Of a DNA stretch of 12,973 nt, positions 5,147-12,817 are shown in pieces. Each line of letters opens with the position of its first letter. Within the stretch, counting starts at the first letter, position 1. This stretch comes from SIG440 sp045586925. Its GTDB lineage: Bacteria; Bacillota; Clostridia; Monoglobales; Monoglobaceae. The stretch lies in contig JAZNBG010000022.1 in NCBI GenBank assembly GCA_045586925.1, forward strand, positions 1 to 12,973. The letters are read 5' to 3'. The position numbers were made by a program, and so were the translations under genes. The notes beneath the pieces are model-generated. The model did not search any database and was not told the DNA's origin. It was given only the letters and a program-made list of their open reading frames with translations.

Positions 5147-6511
5147 ATGGAGAAAAAAACGTATGCAGTAGATATGGTAAATGGACCAATTTTCAAAAGC
5201 GTGGTAGCATTTGTTGTTCCGCTTATTTTAGGTAATATCCTGCAGCTTCTTTATAATGCGGCAGATATAATAGTTGTAAGTCGATTTGCTGGCAGCAGTG
5301 CAATGGCATCTGTCGGAGCAACAGGTAGTCTTTGTTCGCTTATCATAAGTTTGTTTATTGGACTTACCGCAGGCGCAAGTGTTGTTGTTTCACGTTGTCA
5401 CGGAGCACATGATGATAAAGGCATACATCGAGCAGTACATACATCAATTGCTCTTGGTATAGTGGCGGGTTTTGCTGCTATGGCAGTTGGTATTTTGCTC
5501 TCAGAATATTTTTTAAGACTTATGGGAACTCCTGAAGGCGAGGTTTTAGACGGCGCCATACTGTATATGAAGATATATTTTGCCGGTATGCCTGCGGCAC
5601 TTGTATATAACTTTGGAGCTTCAGTTTTAAGAGCCATAGGCGATACCCGTCGTCCATTGTATATACTTGCTTTATCGGGCGTTGTGAATGTTATTTTAAA
5701 TCTTGTTTTTGTAATAGGATTTCATATGAGCGTTGCCGGTGTTGCGATTGCAACAGCTGTAGCAAACTATATTTCCGCAACTTCAATAATCATTATTCTT
5801 GCCAGGGCAAAAGGTACTCATCAGCTTATTTTCAAGAAACTAAGATTCTATAAAAATGAGCTTGTGTCTATTGTTAAAATAGGTTTGCCCGCGGGAGTAC
5901 AGAGTTCCCTTTTTGCTGTTGCAAATACACTTATTCAGGCTTCTGTAAACTCCTTTGGAACAGCTGCAATAGCAGGTGCTGCTGCATCAGGTAATATTGA
6001 AGGCTTTGTGTATACAGCAATGAATGCCTTTTATCAGGCGGCAATAACAGGTGTAAGCCAGAACTACGGTGCAAAAAATGAGAAAGGGCTACGCAAAACA
6101 GTAAAAGTTTGTGCTGCAAGCGTGGCTGTTGTGGGATTCTCACTCGGTCTTGCGACAGTAATTTTTGCCCGCCCGCTTCTTGGTATATATATAGTTGACT
6201 CTCAAGAAGCGATAGAGTTTGGTATAATAAGAATGCTTTTTGTAGGACTTCCATACTTTTTGTGTGGCATAATGGAGGTTCAGGCTGGGCAGCTTCGTGG
6301 TCTTGGTTATTCGGTAACAGCAATGGTAAATTCACTTGTTGGTGCGTGTGGATTTAGAATACTTTGGATAATGTTTGTTCTACCCCTGAATCACACTCCG
6401 GAAGTGCTCTTCCTTTGCTGGCCGATTTCGTGGATACTTGTAATAGCTATGCATTTTGTATGCTATAAGGTAGTTAAGAAAAAAGCTTTGGCAAGAATGA
6501 AAAATGAATAA
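5147..6511 (+). CDS. MATE family efflux transporter (MatE domains, NorM/DinF-like)
   Basis: A membrane antiporter that exports cationic or aromatic compounds using a Na+ or H+ gradient; the substrate here is unknown. With 454 residues and about 12 hydrophobic segments it has the normal size. It shows two homologous MatE halves: the first opens with GPIFKSVVAFVVPLILGNILQ and LYNAADIIVVSRF, the second around GLPAGVQSSLFAVANTLIQ, where the repeated P and Q/N positions are typical. The C-terminus is short and basic (KVVKKKALARMKNE), as usual. The ATG at 5147 is chosen because GGAGG (5134-5138) lies 8 bases upstream. A TTG at 5129 in the same frame would overlap that site. It is a single gene with its own promoter and terminator. 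Confidence 0.93.
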   Translation: MEKKTYAVDMVNGPIFKSVVAFVVPLILGNILQLLYNAADIIVVSRFAGSSAMASVGATGSLCSLIISLFIGLTAGASVVVSRCHGAHDDKGIHRAVHTSIALGIVAGFAAMAVGILLSEYFLRLMGTPEGEVLDGAILYMKIYFAGMPAALVYNFGASVLRAIGDTRRPLYILALSGVVNVILNLVFVIGFHMSVAGVAIATAVANYISATSIIIILARAKGTHQLIFKKLRFYKNELVSIVKIGLPAGVQSSLFAVANTLIQASVNSFGTAAIAGAAASGNIEGFVYTAMNAFYQAAITGVSQNYGAKNEKGLRKTVKVCAASVAVVGFSLGLATVIFARPLLGIYIVDSQEAIEFGIIRMLFVGLPYFLCGIMEVQAGQLRGLGYSVTAMVNSLVGACGFRILWIMFVLPLNHTPEVLFLCWPISWILVIAMHFVCYKVVKKKALARMKNE

Positions 6512-6525
6512 GACCATTAAAAATA

Positions 6526-6570
6526 AACCGTCCCGTAAATCTAACGATTTGCGGGACGGTTATCTTTTTG
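6526..6570. terminator. Bidirectional terminator between the MATE and Na/Pi transporter genes
   Basis: A 15-bp stem (AACCGTCCCG-TAAAT pairing with ATTTG-CGGGACGGTT, one T-G pair, loop CTAACG). It is followed by ATCTTTTTG on the plus strand and by TATTTTTAATGG on the minus strand, so it can serve both convergent genes. Confidence 0.88.
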
Positions 6571-6579
6571 CGTAAATAT

Positions 6580-8352
6580 TTAAATTGCGTATTTTTCTTT
6601 GTAAGCCTCGTACAAATCATCAAAGGAAGCATCGTGCCCTTCTTTGATTTTTTTCAGGTATTCATGGGTTTCAAACGAATCATGCGAAATTTCTATTATG
6701 CAAACTGCAATGTTTGAACAGTGGTCTGAAACTCGTTCATAGTTAGTAAGAAGGTCTGAAAGAATAAAACCAAGTTCCATTGTGCAGTCGCCTTGTTTAA
6801 GACGCGAAATGTGATTGCTCTTGATTTTGCGCTTGAGACGGTCGATAACCTGCTCAAGAGGCTCGACGCGTGATGCGATTTCTGTGTCTTCATTTACCAG
6901 AGAGTTTGTTGCAAGTTCAAGAATTTCGGCAGCTGCAGCCGTGATGATTTTAATATCATTTTGTGCCTGAGTTGAGAATGAAAGACCCTTTTCGTGCATT
7001 TCCTGTGCAACCTCTGCAATGTTTACAGCGTGGTCAGAAATTCTTTCAATATCACCTATACAGTGAAGAAGCTCGGTTACGATCTTACTGTCTTTTGATG
7101 ACATATTATTTGCTGCAATTTTTACCAGATATGAGCTTGTTTTATCCTCGTATTTGTCAACCAGTTTTTCGTGTTCCATAATTTCATTGAACTTTTCATC
7201 GCTGTAATCTGACATAAGTGCTGTTGCTGCATTGAATGAGTATGCCGAGAGCTTTGCCATATCACAAACCAGCTCACGACATTTTTCAACAGCGAAGGAG
7301 GGTATGTTAAGAAATCTTTCGTCAAGTGTGTCAAAGGTGTTGATTTGTTCTTCTTCTTTTTTATTACCCTTTACCTTGATTGTCTGGATTGCAAGCTTTT
7401 CAATCAGCGAGCAGAAAGGCATAAGGATTATCGTTGAAATAATGTTAAACACGGTATGTGTAATTGCAATCGAGAAGAAGGAAGCATCGGATGCCATAAA
7501 GTTAACAATAGGCTTTACACCAAGATAATACAACAGATAATATGCCACTGTTACCGCTATAACACCAATCATTTTAATGTATAGACAAGATGCTGCAACA
7601 CGCTTTGATTCGGTATTGCCGCTTATGGCGGAAATTATAGGTGTAATGGTTGTGCCGATATTCATACCCAGAAGAACGGGGAGGGCAACAGCGTGTTGAA
7701 TTGATATGGAGCCTGCCAGCACCTGCAGAATACCGACCGAAGCAGAAGAACTCTGGATGATTGCAGTAAAGATTGTTCCCACCACAATACCCATAATGGG
7801 ATTTGAGAACATTATCAGCATGTTCTTAAATCCTTCATTATCTTTAAATGAGCTTGCTGCATCACTCATAGCTTCCATACCAAAAATCAAAACTGAAAAG
7901 CCAAGGAGAATTGTTGCAATGTTCCTTTTAGAATCCTTTTTTGTGGTCATTGTAATTATGACACCGATTGCTGCCAGAATGGGAGTAAAGTTTTCAGGCT
8001 TCAGAAGATTAATGAAGGCGGCACCTTTAATGTCTTTTAGCGAAAGAAGCCATGCGGTAACTGTTGTGCCGATATTTGCACCCATAATAATGCTGATTGT
8101 CTGGCCCAACTTCATAATGCCGGAGTTAACAAAACCAACCAGCATAACTGTTGTTGCGGATGAACTTTGAATTATTGCGGTTACTGCAAAACCAAGCAGT
8201 AAGCCTGTCAGCCTGCTTGAAGTCAGCCGTGCAAGAATGGATTCAAGCTTGCCGCCTGCAAGCTTTTTAAGCCCGTCACCCATGAGGTCCATACCGAAAA
8301 GGAACAGGGCTAGTCCACCTATTAAACCCAAAATTGTAATGACCATATCCAT
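6580..8352 (-). CDS. Na+/phosphate cotransporter (NptA-type) fused to a C-terminal PhoU-like domain
   Basis: A membrane protein of 590 residues that imports phosphate with sodium. The N-terminal half has two Na/Pi-cotransporter repeats, each with the signature QSSSA (62-66 and 200-204) followed by GANIGTT (91-97) and GMNIGTT (229-235). Roughly eight or more hydrophobic spans reach to about residue 330. From ~360 onward the protein is helical and soluble, with two PhoU-like three-helix units (for example LLHCIGDIERISDHAVNIAE and LLTNYERVSDHCSNIAV, with the ER-SDH-NIA pattern that binds metal clusters). The PhoU part probably gates or senses phosphate in the cytosol. The start at 8352 follows AAGGAG. 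An in-frame extension up to 8502 would begin upstream of the likely transcription start and lacks a ribosome site. It is monocistronic. Confidence 0.93.
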   Translation of the reverse strand: MDMVITILGLIGGLALFLFGMDLMGDGLKKLAGGKLESILARLTSSRLTGLLLGFAVTAIIQSSSATTVMLVGFVNSGIMKLGQTISIIMGANIGTTVTAWLLSLKDIKGAAFINLLKPENFTPILAAIGVIITMTTKKDSKRNIATILLGFSVLIFGMEAMSDAASSFKDNEGFKNMLIMFSNPIMGIVVGTIFTAIIQSSSASVGILQVLAGSISIQHAVALPVLLGMNIGTTITPIISAISGNTESKRVAASCLYIKMIGVIAVTVAYYLLYYLGVKPIVNFMASDASFFSIAITHTVFNIISTIILMPFCSLIEKLAIQTIKVKGNKKEEEQINTFDTLDERFLNIPSFAVEKCRELVCDMAKLSAYSFNAATALMSDYSDEKFNEIMEHEKLVDKYEDKTSSYLVKIAANNMSSKDSKIVTELLHCIGDIERISDHAVNIAEVAQEMHEKGLSFSTQAQNDIKIITAAAAEILELATNSLVNEDTEIASRVEPLEQVIDRLKRKIKSNHISRLKQGDCTMELGFILSDLLTNYERVSDHCSNIAVCIIEISHDSFETHEYLKKIKEGHDASFDDLYEAYKEKYAI

Positions 8353-8427
8353 AATTGATTTCTCCTTGTCTTTGTGATTCGCAGATAATAAATTGCAACA
8401 TATAAAAACGCAATTTTTACCAAATAC

Positions 8428-8456
8428 AATATAACACAAAAGAATAAAAAAGTAAA
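8428..8456 (-). promoter_or_regulatory. Promoter of the Na/Pi transporter gene
   Basis: On the minus strand: TTTACT (8456-8451), 17-base spacer, TATATT (8433-8428) with an extended TGT. The start near 8421 gives a leader of about 68 nt and excludes the longer reading of the gene. No PHO-box-like direct repeat is obvious. Confidence 0.65.
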
Positions 8457-8506
8457 GGGATAATATAACTATTTTTCCATAATAAAAAATATAATAATGC
8501 ATTGCC

Positions 8507-8535
8507 TTGACGGAAAAACTTTAATGGAGTATAAT
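8507..8535 (+). promoter_or_regulatory. Promoter of the M42 peptidase operon
   Basis: TTGACG (8507-8512), 17-base spacer, perfect TATAAT (8530-8535). The start near 8542 lies about 26 nt before the first ATG. No other promoter of this quality is seen before 11537, so the four genes that follow are probably one transcript. Confidence 0.88.
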
Positions 8536-8567
8536 TAATTAATCAATTAATAAAAAGGACAATACTT

Positions 8568-9599
8568 ATGAATAATATTAAAGAGATAACAAGAGAACTG
8601 CTTGCTATTCCCGGGATTTCGGGATATGAGAGTGATTTTGCAGATTTTGTCTGCCAAAAACTAAAAAAATATTGTCCCAATGCCACGGTTACAAAGTCCA
8701 ACTGTGTTTTGGGTTCATTGCCTTCAAAAAACACCGATGCACCTGTGGTTATGCTTGAGGCACATCTTGACAGAATAGGACTAATTGTATCAGGAGTTGA
8801 TGAAAATGGGTTTGTGTCGTTCAATGCTATCGGTGGTGTGGACGAGCGAATTCTTCCTGCCTGTGAGGTTTGCATTCTGGGCAAGAAGGAAGTGTTTGGC
8901 ATAGTAGGTGCAAAGCCTCCACATCTTATGGCAAAAGCAGAGGAAAAGGAAGGCTTGAAAGTCGAGGATATGCTTATCGACACAGGTTTGGGATCCGAGG
9001 CAAGCGAATTTATTTCGGTGGGCGACCCTGTTATGCTGGAAGGAAGTTTTTGCGAATTAATGAATGACAGAGTCGCGTCTGCGGCACTTGATAACAGACT
9101 ATCTATGGCGGCTGTTTTTGCAGTTTTGGAACAGCTAAAGGATAAAGAACTGCCATATAATGTCTGTGTTGCTTTTGCTTCAGGCGAGGAACAGGGACTT
9201 CTTGGTGCATATACGCTTGTTGACCAATGCCTACCCGACCTTGCAATTGTTATAGATGTTACCTATGGTACAACACCTGATGCTTGTGATAGTGACACAT
9301 TCCCTCTGGGCAGCGGTGTGGCAATTTGTCGTGGGCCAAATGTTCATTACGAAATGACAAAAAGTGTTATGAAGCTTGCAAGAGAAAAAGAAATACCTTG
9401 CGAGATTGAGGTTGCACCACGAAGCACCGGCACAAATGCCTGGGCAATACAGACATCAGGAAGTGGTGTTCCCTGTGTTGTGATCTCAATTCCTTTGCGG
9501 TATATGCACACTACAGTAGAGACGGCAGATTTAAATGATGCCGAAAGTGTATGCCGATTGCTTTGTGAAATAATTTGCGGAGGTGAGGTCATTGCTTAA
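8568..9599 (+). CDS. M42 family metallo-aminopeptidase, first of three paralogs
   Basis: A cytosolic di-metal (Zn/Co) aminopeptidase of the glutamyl-aminopeptidase/TET family that trims free peptides; family members assemble into tetrahedral 12-mers. Its 343 residues are full length. All expected active-site residues are visible: H66 and D68 in AHLDRIG, bridging D175 in ALDNR, catalytic E207 and metal E208 in SGEEQG, D230 in IVIDVT, and H314 in RYMHT. Family KPPH is at 116-119. One departure: the usual HMDE is HLDR here, so the residue after the metal HxD is Arg69. AAAGGA (8554-8559) serves the ATG. It leads the operon and overlaps the next gene by 8 bp. Exact substrate preference cannot be read from sequence. 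Confidence 0.93.
   Translation: MNNIKEITRELLAIPGISGYESDFADFVCQKLKKYCPNATVTKSNCVLGSLPSKNTDAPVVMLEAHLDRIGLIVSGVDENGFVSFNAIGGVDERILPACEVCILGKKEVFGIVGAKPPHLMAKAEEKEGLKVEDMLIDTGLGSEASEFISVGDPVMLEGSFCELMNDRVASAALDNRLSMAAVFAVLEQLKDKELPYNVCVAFASGEEQGLLGAYTLVDQCLPDLAIVIDVTYGTTPDACDSDTFPLGSGVAICRGPNVHYEMTKSVMKLAREKEIPCEIEVAPRSTGTNAWAIQTSGSGVPCVVISIPLRYMHTTVETADLNDAESVCRLLCEIICGGEVIA
9579..9583 (+). promoter_or_regulatory. Ribosome binding site that sets the second M42 gene's start at TTG 9592
   Basis: GGAGG at 9579-9583 lies 8 bases before a TTG codon at 9592. The in-frame GTG at 9583 shares its first base with the last G of this site and could not be initiated from it, so TTG 9592 is the better start. 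It overlaps the previous gene's last codons and stop. Confidence 0.75.
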
Positions 9600-10605
9600 A
9601 AAGTTGACAGAAGCCTTTGGGGTTTCGGGCTATGAAACAGAGGTCCGCAATATTATAATGAAGGAACTTGAAAACTGTGATATTGATTTATCGGTTGACA
9701 GTATGGGAAATATGCTGGTGTTCAAGCTGGCAGAGGAAAATCCTGATGCAAAGACAATTCTGCTTTCGGCACATATGGATGAGGTAGGGTTTATCGTTAC
9801 CGATATTACGGACGATGGTTATATAAAATTTGCTTCGGTGGGCGGTATTGACCCGCGCATTCTTATATCAAAGCGGGTATGCATAAACGGAAGGAAGGGT
9901 GTCATAGGATTAAAAGCAATCCACCTAACCACCAAGGAAGAACGAAAAACCACTCCTGCTGAGGACAATTTGTTTGTGGATATCGGAGCAAAGACCAAAG
10001 CTGAGGCGCGGAATGTTGTTGAAAAAGGAGACTATTTCGGCTTTGACAGTAGGTATGTGGAATTTGGTAATCAAATAAAGGCAAAGGCTCTTGATGACAG
10101 ACTTGGCTGTGCAATTATGATTGAAATTCTAAAAAAGAAATGGAATGTAAATTTGGTATGTGCTTTTACTGTTCAGGAAGAGGTTGGCCTTCGTGGGGCT
10201 AAAGTTGCGGTAAGGGGACTCAATCCCGATTACGCAGTAGTTATAGAGGGAACTACCTGTAATGATATGACAGGCATCCCTGAAAACCTTCGGGTTACTA
10301 AATCAGGGAATGGTGCGGCAATTTCAATTCTTGACTCTGCCAGCAAGGCAGACAAAGAGTTGGTGGATATGCTGATTTCTGCTGCGGAGACAAGGAGTAT
10401 TCCATGGCAATTCAAAGCATCGACTGCAGGAGGCAATGATGCAGGCTCAATTTATCTTGCAGACGGTGGAATTAAAACTGCTTCGGTTTCGGTGCCCTGC
10501 AGGTATATTCATTCCCCTGTGTCTGTTATGAGCAAGGCAGATTTTGAGTCATGCCAAAGAATAATAGAAGGCTTTCTTGAGGATTGCGGAAAGGATGAAA
10601 GATGA
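9592..10605 (+). CDS. M42 family metallo-aminopeptidase, second paralog
   Basis: A paralog of the preceding gene with 337 residues from the TTG start. The active-site set is intact: H61 and D63 in AHMDEVG, D168 in ALDDR, E196 and E197 in QEEVGLRGA, and H307 in CRYIHSP. The fourth ligand, usually Asp, is E219 in VVIEGTT. In clan MH, Asp versus Glu at this position often separates aminopeptidases from carboxypeptidases, although Glu also occurs in some M42 lineages as I recall. The segment GLKAIHLTTKEER (107-119) replaces the KPPHL motif of the first paralog, marking a different subgroup. It overlaps the first gene by 8 bp and the third by 4 bp (ATGA), so the three are translationally coupled. 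A partner role in a mixed oligomer with the first paralog is plausible but inferred. Confidence 0.92.
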   Translation: MLKKLTEAFGVSGYETEVRNIIMKELENCDIDLSVDSMGNMLVFKLAEENPDAKTILLSAHMDEVGFIVTDITDDGYIKFASVGGIDPRILISKRVCINGRKGVIGLKAIHLTTKEERKTTPAEDNLFVDIGAKTKAEARNVVEKGDYFGFDSRYVEFGNQIKAKALDDRLGCAIMIEILKKKWNVNLVCAFTVQEEVGLRGAKVAVRGLNPDYAVVIEGTTCNDMTGIPENLRVTKSGNGAAISILDSASKADKELVDMLISAAETRSIPWQFKASTAGGNDAGSIYLADGGIKTASVSVPCRYIHSPVSVMSKADFESCQRIIEGFLEDCGKDER

Positions 10606-11495
10606 TAAAAGAAATTTTTGAAACATTCTCGCCTTCAGGAAGCGAAGATTGTATAAGAGAATTGCTGAAAAAACAGTTTCATGGTGTATTTGAAAAAATA
10701 GAAACAGACCGATTAGGCAACCTGATAGCGGTTTCAGGAGATGGAAGGCTTTGTATTGAATGTGGTATGGACAGTACAGGTATTATGGTTGTTTCAAAGA
10801 CTGACACCGTTGCGTATTTTACCTCTGTTGGTGAGGTAAAACCTGTTGAACTGGCAGACAGAAGGATAGTTTTTGCTAACGGCACTATTGGTGTGGTAAA
10901 ATATAATGAAGATTTGGATTTAAAGTCTGCAAAAGTTTCGGACTTATATATTGAAATGGATACTGCTGGTATTAGTATCGGTGATTTCGGCGCGGTAGTT
11001 TCGGAATTCAATGAGGATGAGTGTACCTTCTCAGGATATGGGTTAAAAAACCGCATCGGTCTTGCTGCGGTTTGTAGTGTTCTTGAAACGGAGAGAGAGG
11101 TAGAGAATATAACCGTTTTATTCTCGGCCCAAAAACGTCTTGGTGCCAGAGGTATTCGGGCGTTTTTGGGTGCCCGTAGCTTTGATAAAGTGATTACCGT
11201 AGACGCCTGCAGTAATGATGGATGCTCGGTTATTGCCAAGGATGCAAGGGTTGTGGCGTCGGTTGGCGTAAGGTCAGAACTTGAGAAAATAGTGTCTGAA
11301 AATGATTTGGATGCTGAAACTGCGGTATGTGATGATAATTTTTACCTTGAACATATTTTGGTGTCGGGCAATGCAAACTGTGGTGCGGTGGGTATATCGG
11401 TTCTCTGCGAAGAAAATGAACCCCAAAGAGTTAATAAAACAGATTTTGATACGGCGGTTAAATTGCTATCTGCTGTTTTAAGTAAAAACAAGTGA
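10602..11495 (+). CDS. Catalytically dead M42-like protein (pseudo-peptidase), third paralog
   Basis: Homologous along its length to the two M42 enzymes upstream (297 residues, about 40 shorter) but stripped of catalytic residues. The metal-binding His of AHMD is G55 in ECGMDSTG, with D57 kept. The bridging Asp of LDDR is K149 in LKNR. The catalytic and metal Glu pair of QEEVG is K178-R179 in QKRLG. The C-terminal RYIH is replaced by an EENEP segment without His. Only D201 of TVDACSND survives. The fold-defining stretches (FSPSGSED, DRLGNLIA, FTSVGEVKP, GARG, DAR) remain, and the frame has no stops, so it is maintained rather than decaying. It starts at ATG 10602 in a 4-bp ATGA overlap. It probably acts as a structural or regulatory subunit; no enzymatic function can be assigned. 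Confidence 0.85.
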   Translation: MIKEIFETFSPSGSEDCIRELLKKQFHGVFEKIETDRLGNLIAVSGDGRLCIECGMDSTGIMVVSKTDTVAYFTSVGEVKPVELADRRIVFANGTIGVVKYNEDLDLKSAKVSDLYIEMDTAGISIGDFGAVVSEFNEDECTFSGYGLKNRIGLAAVCSVLETEREVENITVLFSAQKRLGARGIRAFLGARSFDKVITVDACSNDGCSVIAKDARVVASVGVRSELEKIVSENDLDAETAVCDDNFYLEHILVSGNANCGAVGISVLCEENEPQRVNKTDFDTAVKLLSAVLSKNK

Positions 11496-11510
11496 GTTGA
11501 AATTTCAACT
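11495..11510. promoter_or_regulatory. Perfect 16-bp palindrome between the pseudo-peptidase and Cys-rich genes
   Basis: AGTTGAAATTTCAACT reads identically on both strands. It begins at the last base of the stop codon of the third M42 gene and lies 26 bases before the next start. As RNA it has no loop, so a protein-binding operator is more natural than a hairpin, but no promoter of note lies around it and chance is possible. Confidence 0.35.
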
Positions 11511-11536
11511 TATGGTGAGATTTGAGGTTAATGTAT

Positions 11537-11920
11537 ATGGAAAAGAAAATTTGTATTTTATATGACAACAAGGTTTGCGACAACTGCGGCGAGTGTAATA
11601 TGTGCGACCTTGACCCTAAAAAAGTGTGTGATAGCTGCGGTGCTTGCCTTGATATGGACAGTGATTATAATACTGTTGATGTGGATTTGACAATGGAACA
11701 GAGTGACGAGCCTGAAATGCTCAGCTTTGAAGAATTGTTCCCCGACGAAGCCTTTGGTGGCGACAGAAATTGGGAAGACGACGATGATGACGAAGAATAT
11801 GATGACATAAACGATTATGATGACGATTTTGACAACACCGACGGCTTTTATGATGAAGAAGAGTTTGACTATGATGACGACAATGATTTAGGTCGGGATT
11901 TTGGTGAGCTTTTTGAATAA
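11537..11920 (+). CDS. Small Cys-rich, poly-acidic protein of unknown function
   Basis: A 127-residue soluble protein that I cannot assign to a function. The N-terminus holds eight cysteines, seven of them in a spaced cluster. C14-x2-C17-x2-C20-x2-C23 is followed by C31-x2-C34-x2-C37, with the duplicated phrase KVCD-x-CG-x-C at 13-20 and 30-37. This looks like a metal (zinc or iron-sulfur) binding knuckle. Residues ~78-117 are a low-complexity run of Asp/Glu broken by Tyr and Phe, and the end returns to FGELFE, echoing FEELFPDEAFGG at 64-75. The start at 11537 is chosen because GAGG (11524-11527) is correctly spaced; ATG 11531 is too close. It appears to be the last gene of the M42 operon, 41 bp after the pseudo-peptidase, and ends 2 bp from convergent birA. 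Confidence 0.85.
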   Translation: MEKKICILYDNKVCDNCGECNMCDLDPKKVCDSCGACLDMDSDYNTVDVDLTMEQSDEPEMLSFEELFPDEAFGGDRNWEDDDDDEEYDDINDYDDDFDNTDGFYDEEEFDYDDDNDLGRDFGELFE

Positions 11921-11943
11921 TATCAGATGCTGATAAAATTTTT
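11921..11943 (+). terminator. Weak terminator-like hairpin at the operon's end
   Basis: TATCAG-ATG-CTGATA (11921-11935) is followed by AAA and then TTTTT (11939-11943). The stem is short and AT-rich. It lies inside the last codons of convergent birA, the only room available since the two stop codons are 2 bp apart. Confidence 0.3.
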
Positions 11944-12723
11944 GCTGCTTAGACTTATTTCACCTGATTTCAATATTTCTGTTTTATTGTTTTCAAGATT
12001 TATAATTAAATTACCTTCATTATTAATATCAGTAGCAATTCCTGTATAGATTTCACCATCTTTGGTGAAATCTATTTTTTTTCCTAATACAAGCGAACGG
12101 CTTTTATATTCGTCAATCAATTCATTACTGCCGCACAGAGGTTGCAAATTGATAAATTCGTCAATTATCTTTCCTGCCACAAGATTGCGGTTAATGTTTT
12201 CTCCTAAAGAGCCGGCTATCTTACTCAGTTCTGGGGGAAAGTTTTGTGTCGATATATTTATACCAATGCCAACTACAATATAGTCGATAGCTCCTGAATT
12301 TGTTCCAGCTTCTGCCAGAATACCACATATTTTTCTTCCACCAAGAAAAATATCATTCACCCATTTTATTTGAGGCTGTTTGTTACAAACTTCCTCAATT
12401 GCACGACAAACAGCAACCCCTGCAGCAATCGTCAGAGCGGTAGGGTCGAGTGAGTAACCGACAGGTCGCAGAATAATACTCATATACAAGCCCGTTTCTG
12501 AGGGTGAATAAAATTCTCTGCCCAATCTACCTCTGCCGGATGTCTGGTGATTGGCAATGACAACAGTATTGTGTTTTGCGCCATTTTGAGCAAGCTCTTT
12601 TGCGTATGTGTTTGTAGAATTAATCGTTCCCAATACAAAGATGTCACCAATATTTATGTCATTAAACTGTTCACAGATGTCCTTCACAGATAAATCTGCG
12701 GCAGTAAAATTTAATTCCTTCAT
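11923..12723 (-). CDS. birA: Biotin--[acetyl-CoA-carboxylase] ligase, catalytic-only form
   Basis: A cytosolic enzyme that activates biotin with ATP and attaches it to the lysine of biotin carboxyl carrier proteins. Its 266 residues comprise only the ligase and C-terminal domains. STNTYAKE (36-43), the biotinyl-AMP loop GRGRLGR (63-69), KWVNDI (120-125), KICGILAE (131-138) and GIGIN (152-156) are all present, and a C-terminal SH3-like region lies from about residue 215. The ~60-residue winged-helix repressor domain of E. coli-type BirA is missing, so it is probably not a transcriptional regulator. ATG at 12723 is chosen because GAGG (12736-12733 on this strand) lies 9 bases upstream. An in-frame GTG at 12738 overlaps that site. 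Confidence 0.94.
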   Translation of the reverse strand: MKELNFTAADLSVKDICEQFNDINIGDIFVLGTINSTNTYAKELAQNGAKHNTVVIANHQTSGRGRLGREFYSPSETGLYMSIILRPVGYSLDPTALTIAAGVAVCRAIEEVCNKQPQIKWVNDIFLGGRKICGILAEAGTNSGAIDYIVVGIGINISTQNFPPELSKIAGSLGENINRNLVAGKIIDEFINLQPLCGSNELIDEYKSRSLVLGKKIDFTKDGEIYTGIATDINNEGNLIINLENNKTEILKSGEISLSSKNFISI

Positions 12724-12754
12724 ATTATAATACCTCACGATAAAATCTAAAATA

Positions 12755-12782
12755 AGTATATCATAAAATGTCTTGATGTCAA
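12755..12782 (-). promoter_or_regulatory. Promoter of birA
   Basis: On the minus strand: perfect TTGACA (12782-12777), 16-base spacer, TATACT (12760-12755) with an extended TGA. Transcription starts near 12748, about 25 nt before the ATG. Confidence 0.8.
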
Positions 12783-12817
12783 TAAATAAAAAATTTAAAA
12801 AATTTCTTAAAAAGGTA

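Noticed and set aside
8353..8502. 50-residue N-terminal extension of the Na/Pi transporter
   Set aside because: It lies partly upstream of the predicted promoter and has no ribosome site; ATG 8352 has AAGGAG and the family N-terminus.
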